From NCBI GenBank assembly GCA_002313515.1, contig DCBQ01000002.1, forward strand, positions 37,253-101,252: DNA of 64,000 nt, read 5' to 3'. The DNA is from Candidatus Saccharibacteria bacterium UBA1103. GTDB lineage: Bacteria; Patescibacteriota; Saccharimonadia; Saccharimonadales; Saccharimonadaceae. The position numbers were made by a program, and so were the translations under genes. The notes under the pieces were generated by a model, which did no database searches, was not told the DNA's origin, and saw nothing but the letters and a program-made list of their open reading frames with translations. Every line of letters starts with the position of its first letter. The stretch's first letter is position 1. This document shows positions 43,430 through 53,204 of the stretch, one piece after another.

Positions 43430-45232
43430 ATGAAGGCCTCTAAATCCACCACCAATATTACTAAAGTAGAAAAGCGTCTTAAGGCGGCACGGCGTAGTGT
43501 AAATAAAGCCAATCGACATGTGCTGAATCATATCCAAAAGTGGCTAGTTGATCGGCGTGATAATTTTTTGGCTGTTCGCAGGAGTGTGACATTGTGGCTG
43601 GCGGTCGTGCTGATTTTGGTTGTAGTAAGTATTGTGCAGACTACTATTTATTCTAAAGACAATCTAACTAAGACGTCTGTTGCGGGTGGAGTTTACGCTG
43701 AGGGGGTGGTTGATAAAATTACAACCGTCAATCCAATACTAGCTTCCACGGATACTGAGAAAGCACTGGGCGCTATGGTTTATCGGGGTCTGCTTTCTTA
43801 CGATGAGTCTAATGTGCTTAAGGGTGACCTAGCTGATAAATGGTCGGTGGAGCCTGATGGTGTAACGTGGACGGTTCGTCTAAAGTCGAACTTATTTTGG
43901 TCGGACGGCAAGCCGCTGACGGCTGATGATGTGGTCTTTACGCTAGACCTGATTAAGAATAAAGGTCTAAACTCACCCATGTACAACAGCTACGAGACAG
44001 TGAGCGTTAAGAAAGAGGATGATCGTACACTCAAGTTCACCACGCCGAATGTTTACATGCCATTTCCAACGGCTTTGACTTTCGGAGTGCTACCTAAGCA
44101 TATCTTGTCGGGCAAATCAGTCACAGAGATAAATAATATGTCGTTACAGACGCCAGAGCGTATTGCTGGTAGCGGGCCCTTCATCTCAAAGTCTGTTGAG
44201 AATCAACGTGACGGCCAGACGGTATGGTCATTTGTTTCAAATAAGTATTATCAAGGTTCAGCACCTAGACTAGACAGGGTAACAGTACGTACTTATACTA
44301 GCCAAGATGCTATGATAAAGGGCTTACGACGGGGCGAGGTTAATGCGATATCCAATGTACGCATTGATGATATAAATAATCTAGCTAAGAATTATCAGGT
44401 TAGTCAGGTTACTACAGCTGATGGTGTATATGCACTATTTAATACAGATGGAGAGCTGACGGGCAGTCTAGAGATGCGCAATGCATTACGTCTGGCCATA
44501 GACCTACCAGCTCTTCGCAAGGATATCATTAGCGGTGTAGGTAGTGTGCGTCAACCGCGAGCCTTAGAGACGCCGATTGCTGCTGGTGTGTATGGTGAAG
44601 CTGATCAGATGAAACAACCCACTGCCAACGCTAAGGCTGCTGGCGAGATATTGGATAAGTTGGGCTGGATTAAGAAGGATGGCGCCAAGTATCGTACTAA
44701 TGGAGATAAGGTTTTGACTATTAATATGGTTACGCTAAAAGGGACTAATTATAAATCAGTGGCCGGTATTATCGCTGAGCAGTGGCGCAAGGTAGGCGTA
44801 AATACTAAAATCCAGACAGTAGATCCATCGACCGCCCAGCAGGAAGTGCTGTCGCCTCGCTCGTATGATGTTCTGATTTATCAGCTGCACCTTGGTGCCG
44901 ACCCGGATGAATATGCCTATTGGTCGTCAACTCAGACTGGTTCTACTGGCCTAAATTACTCAAACTATAGTTCTAAGCGCGCTGAGCTGCTACTGTCTAA
45001 TGGTCGAACGGCGATGAATCCAGCGTTGCGTAAGTCGCGTTATCTGACATTTGTAAAACAGTGGCAACAGGACAATCCAGCCGTGGCGCTATATCAACCT
45101 AGTCTATATCTAGCTACAGATAAGAGCGTATCTGCTCTAGAAAATGGTAGTTTATTGATTGATTCGTCTAATCGGTATCGTGGTATCGAACAGTGGACGG
45201 TGCGTCGTGGTAGCGTCAAAGCTACGCCGTAG
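43430..45232 (+). CDS. Peptide ABC transporter substrate-binding protein, membrane-anchored
   Basis: The product is 600 residues of the SBP_bac_5 (OppA/DppA) family. Instead of a lipobox it has a basic cytoplasmic N-terminus and a membrane helix at about 55-75. The family body follows: KALGAMVYRGLLSYDES, ADKWSVEPDGVTWTVRLK, LFWSDGKPLTADDVVFTLD, and LRKDIISGVGSVRQP. It would capture oligopeptides outside the cell. The matching permease and ATPase genes are not in the window. AAAAGG precedes ATG. Confidence 0.92.
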   Translation: MKASKSTTNITKVEKRLKAARRSVNKANRHVLNHIQKWLVDRRDNFLAVRRSVTLWLAVVLILVVVSIVQTTIYSKDNLTKTSVAGGVYAEGVVDKITTVNPILASTDTEKALGAMVYRGLLSYDESNVLKGDLADKWSVEPDGVTWTVRLKSNLFWSDGKPLTADDVVFTLDLIKNKGLNSPMYNSYETVSVKKEDDRTLKFTTPNVYMPFPTALTFGVLPKHILSGKSVTEINNMSLQTPERIAGSGPFISKSVENQRDGQTVWSFVSNKYYQGSAPRLDRVTVRTYTSQDAMIKGLRRGEVNAISNVRIDDINNLAKNYQVSQVTTADGVYALFNTDGELTGSLEMRNALRLAIDLPALRKDIISGVGSVRQPRALETPIAAGVYGEADQMKQPTANAKAAGEILDKLGWIKKDGAKYRTNGDKVLTINMVTLKGTNYKSVAGIIAEQWRKVGVNTKIQTVDPSTAQQEVLSPRSYDVLIYQLHLGADPDEYAYWSSTQTGSTGLNYSNYSSKRAELLLSNGRTAMNPALRKSRYLTFVKQWQQDNPAVALYQPSLYLATDKSVSALENGSLLIDSSNRYRGIEQWTVRRGSVKATP

Positions 45233-45278
45233 CAAATATATGAGAGGCGATATTCTCTGATATAGCTTGCTCGAATGG

Positions 45279-45512
45279 CTATAGACTTGCTTTCACGCCG
45301 TTTAAGGCAATGGCGGCGGTGGAGACGGGGTCGGATAGAATCTTTGCGGCAATTTGGTCGATATCGTCGGGTTGACGATTGGCGGCGGTGTTAGCGGCCT
45401 CACCGAGCTTGCGCTCGATAAACAGGCGCCGTCGCTCCTCGGCGGATAACTCAGCCTCATTGTTTGTGGTCTGGATTAGCCATTTTTTGACACTACCAAA
45501 AAACTTATTCAT
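45279..45512 (-). CDS. Small hypothetical protein
   Basis: The product is about 77 residues and charged, with a helical pattern (AELSAEERRRLFIERKLGEAAN) and no membrane helix. AAGGA precedes, and a minus-strand TATATT about 50 nt upstream may be its -10. The ATG at 45512 is chosen; a GTG directly before it (45515) is possible. I recognise no family. Confidence 0.55.
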   Translation of the reverse strand: MNKFFGSVKKWLIQTTNNEAELSAEERRRLFIERKLGEAANTAANRQPDDIDQIAAKILSDPVSTAAIALNGVKASL

Positions 45513-45635
45513 CACTATCTTCCTTTACTGGTTACTTTTTAATTTTTGGATAATTCAACTGTGTTTAATATAGCAAAAAGTGGACAAAATGTCAATAGCA
45601 TTGAGCGATAAATTGTAAAATGGGGGCTAGGCAGG

Positions 45636-45641
45636 TAAAAT
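45636..45641 (+). promoter_or_regulatory. -10 box of a leaderless transcript
   Basis: GGTAAAAT ends 7 nt before ATG 45649. The rest of 45516-45648 holds the upstream region of the small minus-strand gene and nothing else recognisable. Confidence 0.45.
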
Positions 45642-45648
45642 AACGATA

Positions 45649-46551
45649 ATGAAATACGTTCTAGCGGTTTCTGGTGGTATTGACTCGGTGGTTTTATTGG
45701 ACCGCATAGTACATGACACTAACTTTAGGTTGGATAACTTCGGTAACGTTAATTTTCCGGATGATTTTATAGTAGCGCATTTTGATCATGGCATTCGCGG
45801 TGCCGAGTCGGCGTCTGATGCGGCCTTTGTGCGCGACCTAGTAAGAGCCTATGGCGTACAATTTGTATCTAGACAGGGGCATTTGCCTAGAACTACCAGC
45901 GAAGAGCAGGCGCGAGTGGCACGCTATAAATTTCTAACGCAAGTTTGCCAGGACAACGACGCAGCTCTGGTAACTGCGCACCATCGGGATGACCTAATTG
46001 AAACCGTGGCTATGAATCTGATCCGCGGTACGGGTTGGCGCGGGTTAGCGCCAATGGCGGGGGTAGTGGCTGGCCGGGAGATATTGCGCCCCTTGCTTAG
46101 CTGGACTAAGTTTCAAATAACTACTTATGCATTAGAGCACAACTTGGTATGGCGCGAGGACTCGACTAATACTTCCTTGCTCTACTTTCGTAATCGAGTG
46201 CGAATGGTGTTGTCAACAGTTGATCGCACAAAGCTAGATGAGCTATATAATTTATGTGTTCGACAGATGCAGCTACGTAGGCTGATCCAGAAGGAAATCG
46301 ACGGCCTAGACATACTTATCGATCGTGCCGCTGGTTCATTAGTGCTATCGCGTTATTACCTAATTATGCTACCAAATAGTGTAGCGATAGAAATACTAAA
46401 GCATTTGACTCAGTCGAGGCTACTAACAGATCAGCTATGGCGGCTACTGTTGTTTGTAAAAACTGGCGAACCGCACAAAGTTCTACAATTTAAACAGATA
46501 TCTGCTCGATTGACAGTGCATACTGTTATGATTGATATTGCGACGTCTTAA
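45649..46551 (+). CDS. tilS: tRNA(Ile)-lysidine synthase
   Basis: TilS adds lysine to C34 of tRNA-Ile(CAU) so it reads AUA. The 300-residue product has the PP-loop SGGIDSVVLL, FDHGIRGAESASDAAFV, and TAHHRDDLIETVAMNLIRGTGWRGLA, all family hallmarks. The C-terminal part is shorter than in E. coli TilS. ftsH follows, as in Bacillus (tilS-hpt-ftsH), but without hpt. Confidence 0.93.
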   Translation: MKYVLAVSGGIDSVVLLDRIVHDTNFRLDNFGNVNFPDDFIVAHFDHGIRGAESASDAAFVRDLVRAYGVQFVSRQGHLPRTTSEEQARVARYKFLTQVCQDNDAALVTAHHRDDLIETVAMNLIRGTGWRGLAPMAGVVAGREILRPLLSWTKFQITTYALEHNLVWREDSTNTSLLYFRNRVRMVLSTVDRTKLDELYNLCVRQMQLRRLIQKEIDGLDILIDRAAGSLVLSRYYLIMLPNSVAIEILKHLTQSRLLTDQLWRLLLFVKTGEPHKVLQFKQISARLTVHTVMIDIATS

Positions 46552-46593
46552 GTCGATTCAGCTAAGTGCCACTAATCTAAAGGCCAAATATGG

Positions 46594-46599
46594 TATTAT
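46594..46599 (+). promoter_or_regulatory. -10 box of a leaderless ftsH transcript
   Basis: TGGTATTAT ends 7 nt before ATG 46607. Confidence 0.5.
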
Positions 46600-46606
46600 A
46601 TAAGAT

Positions 46607-48526
46607 ATGGAATCAAATGGTAGAAAGGTTAATGTACCTAAAAAGGATACGAGTCCCAAGGGGCCGCGCAAGGATCGTGGAGGCACAGGCCGAACAATTA
46701 AGAATGTTATATTTTATTCGATAATTTTAATACTAATTATTGGCATCTTTGCTACGTTGCGACTGGGATCGCAGATGAAAGAGATGTCGTTTACAGATCT
46801 AGTTAAAGAGGTTAACGCAGGTAAAGTTGCTAAGATTACCGAGAGTGGATCTGATCTAACGATTACCATGAAAGACAGGGATGGTAAGGCAGAGCAATTG
46901 CCATCGCGAACGTCACGCATCCCATCGGGCGCATCGGCTAGTGAACAGGGGCTTAAAATTGACAAGGTGCAATACGAGGTTGTAGCACCAGATAACACCG
47001 GTGATATAATTTGGAATCTAGTGGTTATGGTACTACCTGTTCTAATGATGGTTGGTCTGCTGGTATGGATGATGCGCCAAGCTGGTGCGCAGAACAGTCA
47101 ATCGCTTGGCTTTGGTAAGAGTCGTGCCAAGATGTACTCGGCTGATAAAAGCAAAACGCGCTTTGATGAGATTGCTGGCAATGATAATGCTAAGCGAGAT
47201 TTAACTGAGGTAGTGGACTTTCTGAAGCATCCCGACAAATTCAAGGCGGTAGGTGCACGCATTCCTAAAGGCGTACTGCTAGTTGGCCCTCCGGGAACTG
47301 GCAAGACTATGCTGGCTCGGGCTGTAGCGGGTGAAGCGGGGGTACCGTTTTACTCAATTAGCGGTTCAGAGTTCGTAGAAATGTTTGTGGGCGTAGGTGC
47401 CTCGCGCGTGCGTGACCTGTTTGATAAGGCGAAGAAGAATGCCCCGTGTATCATTTTTATTGACGAGATTGATGCGGTAGGGCGTCGTCGCGGTAGTGGT
47501 ATGGGTGGCGGCCACGATGAGCGCGAGCAAACCTTGAATCAGATCCTGGTCGAGATGGATGGCTTCGATAAGGATCAGAATGTAATTGTATTGGCAGCCA
47601 CTAACCGTGCGGACGTACTGGATCCGGCTCTGCTCCGTCCAGGACGTTTTGACCGTCGTGTGAACATTACTTTGCCGGAGCGCCCCGATCGTCTAGCAAT
47701 CCTAAAGGTACACTTTAAGAAGAAGCCGCTTGCTGATGATGTCGATCTGGATGCGTTAGCAGCCAAGACTACCGGCTCGTCAGGTGCGGATCTAGCCAAT
47801 ATTGCTAACGAGGCGGCCATTCGGGCGGCACGTGAGAATCGCAAAAAGATTACTAATGCCGATGTTACCGAAGCTTTTGAAAAGATTGCTATCGGTCCGG
47901 AATCTAAAAATAAACCAATGACTGAGCGTGATCGTGAATTGACGGCCTATCATGAAGGTGGCCATGCTCTAGTGGCGCAGGTGCTACCAGATAGTGACAA
48001 CGTACATAAAGTTACCATTATTCCGCGCGGCGGTACGGGCGGTGTGACCTGGACCTTGCCGGCCGAAGACCGACCGTATACTAGCTTAGTGGAATACAAA
48101 GATACGCTAGCACGTGCTTTAGGTGGCCGGGTAGCCGAGAAAGTAATCTATGGCGCCAACCACATTACTACGGGCGCTGGATCGGACTTGCGTAACGCTA
48201 CGTCAATTGCCCGTGATATGATTATCGAACAAGGTATGGGCACGAAGTTGCGCGATCAAGTATTCCACGAGGATGAAAGTGGTACAGCCATGGACCGCAT
48301 GGGTCGCGAGCGGCCATATTCCGAGAAGACCGCCGAGGAAATTGATGCAGAGGTGATGCAGCTAATTGACGAGGCGGCTAAGCGAGCCGAGGAGGTCATA
48401 GCTACTAACCGCGAATACCTAGAGAAAATAAAGGATGCTCTGCTAGAACACGAGACGCTAGAAGCGGATGCAGTGGCAGAGATCTTTAAGGGTGCTAAGA
48501 TGCCTGAATCGGCTAGGCTGTATTAG
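46607..48526 (+). CDS. ftsH: ATP-dependent zinc metalloprotease FtsH
   Basis: FtsH is a membrane AAA+ protease for quality control of membrane and regulatory proteins. The 639-residue product has two membrane helices (about 32-50 and 128-152), Walker A GPPGTGKT, Walker B IIFIDEIDAVG, the SRH with RPGRFDRR, the pore-loop EFVEMFVGVGASRVR, and the zinc site HEGGHALV. The layout and length are standard. Confidence 0.98.
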   Translation: MESNGRKVNVPKKDTSPKGPRKDRGGTGRTIKNVIFYSIILILIIGIFATLRLGSQMKEMSFTDLVKEVNAGKVAKITESGSDLTITMKDRDGKAEQLPSRTSRIPSGASASEQGLKIDKVQYEVVAPDNTGDIIWNLVVMVLPVLMMVGLLVWMMRQAGAQNSQSLGFGKSRAKMYSADKSKTRFDEIAGNDNAKRDLTEVVDFLKHPDKFKAVGARIPKGVLLVGPPGTGKTMLARAVAGEAGVPFYSISGSEFVEMFVGVGASRVRDLFDKAKKNAPCIIFIDEIDAVGRRRGSGMGGGHDEREQTLNQILVEMDGFDKDQNVIVLAATNRADVLDPALLRPGRFDRRVNITLPERPDRLAILKVHFKKKPLADDVDLDALAAKTTGSSGADLANIANEAAIRAARENRKKITNADVTEAFEKIAIGPESKNKPMTERDRELTAYHEGGHALVAQVLPDSDNVHKVTIIPRGGTGGVTWTLPAEDRPYTSLVEYKDTLARALGGRVAEKVIYGANHITTGAGSDLRNATSIARDMIIEQGMGTKLRDQVFHEDESGTAMDRMGRERPYSEKTAEEIDAEVMQLIDEAAKRAEEVIATNREYLEKIKDALLEHETLEADAVAEIFKGAKMPESARLY

Positions 48527-48559
48527 TTAGTAATTAGCGGGTAAAGGAACGTAAGAAGA

Positions 48560-50335
48560 GTGTTTTTTAAACGAGCCAATAGTGACGTTAAGTCCGCCGG
48601 GCGTGGACCGGTGGCTCGTTTACTAATGCAATTCAAAAAGCGACGTGAAGTCGAACGCCGCAACGACGAGCGCGAAGAGCGTCAGAAGGAGCGTAAGCGC
48701 AACCGTGCCTTGGTTGCTATCGCGAAGTCTAACCAGAAGATGGGTATGCGACTGGCGGCGCTGCTGCTGTCCTGCTCAACTTTGATATCGGCACTACTGG
48801 GGATTTACCGCGACCGTCTGCTAAACAGTATGTACCTGGATACCTATAAGGTGGGCATTGATGCCTATACGGTGGCTTTCAGTATCCCGGACTTTATGTA
48901 TTTAATATTGGTCAGTGGAGCCTTGTCGGTTACATTTATTCCGGTATTTAACGCTCGTATGGCTAAGAATAACCGCGAGAGCGCCTGGCAAATGAGCGCC
49001 AGTCTAATTAATTTCTTCGCCATTATGGCGATGATAATTTCAGTGTTAATTATGATTTTCGCGCCAGTGCTAGTGAAGTATATCGTAGGGCCGGGTCTAT
49101 CGGAATCGGGTCAGGTACTTGCAACCAGTATGATGCGGGTGATTGCAGTTAATCCATTTCTATTCTCAATCGCAGCGGTCATTGGCTCGATGCAGCAAGC
49201 GGTTGGACGCTTTGTGTTCTATACCATGGCGCCAATCATCTATAACATAGGCATTATTATTGGTGCGCTATTCTTTACTGACGGTATATCGATTTTTGGC
49301 CACCAGATTTTCGGCGGTGGTATCATGGGTGTGGCCTTGGGCGTGGTGTTGGGTGCAGCTATGCAACTAATTGTATCTAGTGTAGGATTACTGGGGCTGG
49401 GCTTTGATTACCGGTTTAAGATTTTTTGGAAAAATAGGGGCTTTCGACAAGTGCTATCGATGCTGCCAACCCGTTCGGCGGACCAAGGGCTAGACTATGT
49501 TAGTCAGATGATTGACACCAACTTAGCCAGCCGTATGGCAGACGGTACGATTCGCGCTTATCAGCAGGCGGGTACGTTATACAATATGCCGATTAACTTA
49601 ATTGGGGTGGCGATTTCAACGGCGGCTTTTCCGCAACTGTCGAGTGACGTGGCGAAAGGTGATACAGCGAAATTCGCGGCACAGCTTAGGTCAACTCTAA
49701 GGACGATTATCTGGCTAGCCTTGCCGGTGGCAGTTGGCATGTTCTTTGTGCGTGGGTATTTAGTGTCGATTATTGATCGTGGCGGCAATGGGTTAATTGC
49801 TTCATTGTTGGGCGTTTTGTGTATCGCGACTTTCTTGCGTAGCGTTTTTCATATTGCTAGCCGCAGCTTTTATGCTTTTCAAGATACACGTACGCCGTTT
49901 AAGGTGTCGCTGGCTACTTTGTCGATATCGGTCGCGTTTGAATTATGGTTTGTGCTAGCTCTGCACACTGGTATATTGGGTGTAGCATGGGCTCAGGTGA
50001 TTTGGGCAATATTAGAGCTTGCTTGCTTGTTTGTGCTGATTTTACGCAAGGTACCAAATCTATTCACGCATAAGTTTTGGCTGGCGGTTATACGAATGGC
50101 TATTGCGGCGGTGGTGATGGGTATCGTAACATATATGTTAGTTAATGTTTTTGATTTGAAATTCGAGAATCAGAATATGCTGATGGTGCTAATCCCATTG
50201 GGAATTATAGTAATAATATCTGCATTAGTTTACGGTGCAATGTCGAGTATACTGAAATTAGAGGAGATTGTTCCTGTGGTGAGTTATCTAAGACGTATTC
50301 TAACTGGGCGCTTTATGATTAAGGAGAAGAAATGA
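48560..50335 (+). CDS. murJ: Lipid II flippase MurJ
   Basis: MurJ flips the peptidoglycan precursor lipid II. The 591-residue product has a basic N-terminal extension (about 70 residues, many Arg/Lys/Glu) and then 14 or so hydrophobic helices of the MviN/MOP fold (GIYRDRLLNSMYLD, FSIPDFMYLILVSGALSVTFIPVF). The start is GTG. The stop overlaps the lepA start as ATGA. Confidence 0.93.
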   Translation: MFFKRANSDVKSAGRGPVARLLMQFKKRREVERRNDEREERQKERKRNRALVAIAKSNQKMGMRLAALLLSCSTLISALLGIYRDRLLNSMYLDTYKVGIDAYTVAFSIPDFMYLILVSGALSVTFIPVFNARMAKNNRESAWQMSASLINFFAIMAMIISVLIMIFAPVLVKYIVGPGLSESGQVLATSMMRVIAVNPFLFSIAAVIGSMQQAVGRFVFYTMAPIIYNIGIIIGALFFTDGISIFGHQIFGGGIMGVALGVVLGAAMQLIVSSVGLLGLGFDYRFKIFWKNRGFRQVLSMLPTRSADQGLDYVSQMIDTNLASRMADGTIRAYQQAGTLYNMPINLIGVAISTAAFPQLSSDVAKGDTAKFAAQLRSTLRTIIWLALPVAVGMFFVRGYLVSIIDRGGNGLIASLLGVLCIATFLRSVFHIASRSFYAFQDTRTPFKVSLATLSISVAFELWFVLALHTGILGVAWAQVIWAILELACLFVLILRKVPNLFTHKFWLAVIRMAIAAVVMGIVTYMLVNVFDLKFENQNMLMVLIPLGIIVIISALVYGAMSSILKLEEIVPVVSYLRRILTGRFMIKEKK

Positions 50336-52146
50336 GCGATATCTCGAGGGTGCGCAATTTCTGTATCATTGCCCACATTGATCATGGTAAGTCTACGCTA
50401 GCTGATCGCATGATGGAGCTAACCGATACGGTGGAGAAGCGCGAAATGAAGTCGCAGTTACTGGATTCCATGGACTTGGAGCGCGAGAAGGGGATTACTA
50501 TTAAACTGTCGCCCGTACGGATGAAATATAAGGGCTATGATTTGAATTTGATTGATACGCCAGGGCATGTGGATTTTAGCTACGAAGTGTCGCGGTCCCT
50601 GGCTGCCGTGGAGGGTGCAGTATTGGTGGTTGATGCCACGCAGGGCGTGCAGGCGCAGACCTTGACCAATGTTTACTTAGCCATGGATGCCAATTTAACC
50701 ATTATTCCAGTGTTAAATAAAATTGATCTACCTGCCTCGAATGTGCCGAAGGTTTCGGCGGAGGTAATGAACTTACTGGGCTGCGATGAGAGCGATATTA
50801 TCAAGGTTAGTGCGAAAACGGGCGAGCATGTGGATGAAGTGCTGGACGCAATTGTGGATAAGATTCCGGCGCCGACTGGCGAACCTGACAAACCACTACG
50901 CGCCCTGATTTTTGATAGCTATTACGATGATTATCGTGGGGTGGTGCTGTACGTGCGAATTATCGATGGCGAACTACCGAAGGGTGCGGCGATTCATATG
51001 ATGGCGACCCAGGGCAATGCACTGGCGCTAGAAGTTGGACACCTGGCTCCGGATGTGCAGCCGGATGACAGCCTGGGTACCAGCGAAATTGGTTATATAG
51101 TAACTAATTTAAAGACCACGCGCGAGGCACGAGTTGGTGATACGGTGATCCTGAAGAAGCAGGTGCTAGAGGAGCGGGGCGAAATATATTATCGTGATGT
51201 GACGCCACTACCGGGTTATAAAGAGGTTAAACCATTTGTCTATGCGGGATTTTTCCCAACCTCCAACGAGTATTATCAAGAGCTAAAGGATGACGTGGAG
51301 AAGCTAGCACTGTCTGATTCAGTGCTACGCTATACGCCGGAAAATTCGCCGGTGCTAGGCTTCGGTCTGCGCCTAGGTTTCCTGGGGCTGCTGCATATGG
51401 ACATTGTGAAGGAGCGGCTAGAACGTGAATATGGACTAGATTTAATTGTGACCAATCCGTCTACCAACTATCATGTGCAGCTGAGTGACGGGCGTGAGCT
51501 GGATATCGAATCGGCGCCGGATTTGCCAGATCGCAGTATGGTTACGAGTATTGCCGAGCCGTGGATTGGCGGGGAGATTGTGGTACCGAGTGAGTACGTA
51601 GGGACGGTGATTCAGCTGGTGATTAGTAAGCGTGGCCTGCAGAAAAACATTAGCTATATCGGTGAACGAGCGGTGATTGACTTTGAGGCGCCGATGGCGA
51701 ATTTGCTAACCGATTTTTATGACCAATTGAAGTCAGCCACTTCAGGTTATGGCACGTTTAACTATGATCTGATTGGTTATCGGGTGGAGGACTTGGTGCG
51801 GGTGGACTTCCTGGTGGCTGGCGAAATGGTGTCTGCGCTATCGGTAATGTGCCACCGCAGTGAGTCGGTGCGTATTGGTCGTGAAGTGTGTAAGAAATTA
51901 AAGGAAGTCATTCCGCGCCAGCAGTTTGCGGTCAGTTTGCAGGCGGCGATTGGCGGTAAGATTATTGCACGCGAGGATATATCGTCCTACCGTAAGGACG
52001 TAACGGTCAAGATTCACACCGGTGACCCAGATCGGCGAGCCAAGTTACTGGACAAGCAGCGTCGGGGTAAGAAACGTATGAAGCGCTTCGGCAAGGTTGA
52101 CATTCCAGCTGACGCCTTTACAGTCATGCTGAAACGGGATGAATAA
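50332..52146 (+). CDS. lepA: Elongation factor 4 (LepA)
   Basis: LepA is a ribosome-bound GTPase acting in initiation/back-translocation under stress. The 604-residue product has AHIDHGKSTLADRM (G1), DTPGHVDF (G3), NKIDLP (G4), domain II/III, and the LepA-specific C-terminal domain ending DIPADAFTVMLK. AAGGAG precedes ATG, and it overlaps murJ by 4 nt. Confidence 0.98.
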   Translation: MSDISRVRNFCIIAHIDHGKSTLADRMMELTDTVEKREMKSQLLDSMDLEREKGITIKLSPVRMKYKGYDLNLIDTPGHVDFSYEVSRSLAAVEGAVLVVDATQGVQAQTLTNVYLAMDANLTIIPVLNKIDLPASNVPKVSAEVMNLLGCDESDIIKVSAKTGEHVDEVLDAIVDKIPAPTGEPDKPLRALIFDSYYDDYRGVVLYVRIIDGELPKGAAIHMMATQGNALALEVGHLAPDVQPDDSLGTSEIGYIVTNLKTTREARVGDTVILKKQVLEERGEIYYRDVTPLPGYKEVKPFVYAGFFPTSNEYYQELKDDVEKLALSDSVLRYTPENSPVLGFGLRLGFLGLLHMDIVKERLEREYGLDLIVTNPSTNYHVQLSDGRELDIESAPDLPDRSMVTSIAEPWIGGEIVVPSEYVGTVIQLVISKRGLQKNISYIGERAVIDFEAPMANLLTDFYDQLKSATSGYGTFNYDLIGYRVEDLVRVDFLVAGEMVSALSVMCHRSESVRIGREVCKKLKEVIPRQQFAVSLQAAIGGKIIAREDISSYRKDVTVKIHTGDPDRRAKLLDKQRRGKKRMKRFGKVDIPADAFTVMLKRDE

Positions 52147-52258
52147 AGGCTAACTTAATTCACCTAACCTCATTAGCACTAATCTAGCTGAAGCAAATAA
52201 GGCTACTGCCGCCGCCTTCGCTAGAACCTTTAATAAACGTCACTCTCGACAGCCAAGT

Positions 52259-52891
52259 CTATTTGCTTAACAGATATAAATAATCAATTGCGGCGGAGAG
52301 GGTGGATTCGGGCGACTGCTCACTGTTGATGCGGCGGGCGAGGCCGAGGGAATAGTATTTTTCAATAACCGGCACCGTCTTATCGTAGAATTCGGCCAGG
52401 CGTTTCTCTACCTTGGCTTTATCGAGGTCGTCGACGCGACCGCCGTTTCTAGGTTCATCTTTGCTAGCTTCCCAGCGTCGCCAGACTTCGTCATTGCTAA
52501 TTTCTAGAACTATCACAGCCTTCAAATCATGTTGGCTCTCGCGCAAGGCCTGCATGACCACTTCTTCCTCGCCGTACCAACGACCGACTGAACTTAAAAC
52601 CAATGGTTTTCCGGCTAAGTGTTCGTCCTTTAAATGTGGTACGATCAACTTGCGAAACTGTTCGGTCGGCGTTAGAATGCCCTGCTCGCTATCAATGGCG
52701 GCCTGGCGAATCTCAGTGCTATTGTCCTGCTTGGCGGCAGCGCGGACCAGGTCACCACTGCTGAGAAAATTGGCGTTTAGTAATTCGGCCAGCTTGACGC
52801 CGAGAGTATCCTTGCCGCTAAACTGAATGCCGAATATATTTATTGACCCAGTGCCTAGCCAGGTCTTGATTGATTTTATCTTGTCTTCCAT
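52259..52891 (-). CDS. Adenylate-kinase-like nucleoside monophosphate kinase
   Basis: The product is about 210 residues with a P-loop variant FGIQFSGKDTLGVKLAE, a SSGDLVR segment like the AMP-binding TSGDLFR of adenylate kinase, and a basic lid-like stretch (RRWEASKDEPRNGGRVDD). It could be a divergent adenylate kinase or another nucleotide kinase. ATG 52891 is chosen because a minus-strand TATAAT (52903-52898) ends exactly 6 nt before it; the open frame upstream would include the promoter. Confidence 0.8.
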   Translation of the reverse strand: MEDKIKSIKTWLGTGSINIFGIQFSGKDTLGVKLAELLNANFLSSGDLVRAAAKQDNSTEIRQAAIDSEQGILTPTEQFRKLIVPHLKDEHLAGKPLVLSSVGRWYGEEEVVMQALRESQHDLKAVIVLEISNDEVWRRWEASKDEPRNGGRVDDLDKAKVEKRLAEFYDKTVPVIEKYYSLGLARRINSEQSPESTLSAAIDYLYLLSK

Positions 52892-52897
52892 AGATCG

Positions 52898-52903
52898 ATT
52901 ATA
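52898..52903 (-). promoter_or_regulatory. -10 box of a leaderless transcript
   Basis: Minus-strand TATAAT, then 6 nt, then ATG at 52891. Confidence 0.65.
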
Positions 52904-52994
52904 TAACAAAATAACATTTGATCCCACCGTCTTCACCTTGCCTGGTGTAAACGCCTACCCCGTAAGGGGGAGGAAATATGGGTGTAAAGTAAAA

Positions 52995-53020
52995 AATGAC
53001 ACTTCATGCAAAGTGTCATT
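52995..53020 (-). terminator. Terminator after tRNA-Lys(UUU)
   Basis: AATGACACTT and AAGTGTCATT form a 10-bp stem, followed on the minus strand by a T-run. Confidence 0.8.
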
Positions 53021-53028
53021 ATAATTGC

Positions 53029-53104
53029 TGGTGGGTTGAGCGGGTCTCGAACCCGCGACACCAGGCTTAAAAGGCCCGTGCTCTACCAACTGAGCTATCA
53101 ACCC
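53029..53104 (-). tRNA. tRNA-Lys (anticodon UUU)
   Basis: Cloverleaf with acceptor GGGTTGA/TCAACCC, anticodon loop CTTTTAA, T-arm GCGGGTTCGAGACCCGC and encoded CCA. Confidence 0.93.
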
Positions 53105-53204
53105 ATGTCTGTTAAATATCATAGCATAAAAACATATTATCTAAAAGAGGCGGGCGGAATTAATATTTTTGCTAAAGTACTGGCGCAGTTTTATTATAGT
53201 ATTA

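Noticed and set aside
52147..52258. Gap after lepA as a possible small gene or RNA
   Set aside because: No open frame, hairpin or promoter stands out in these 112 bp.
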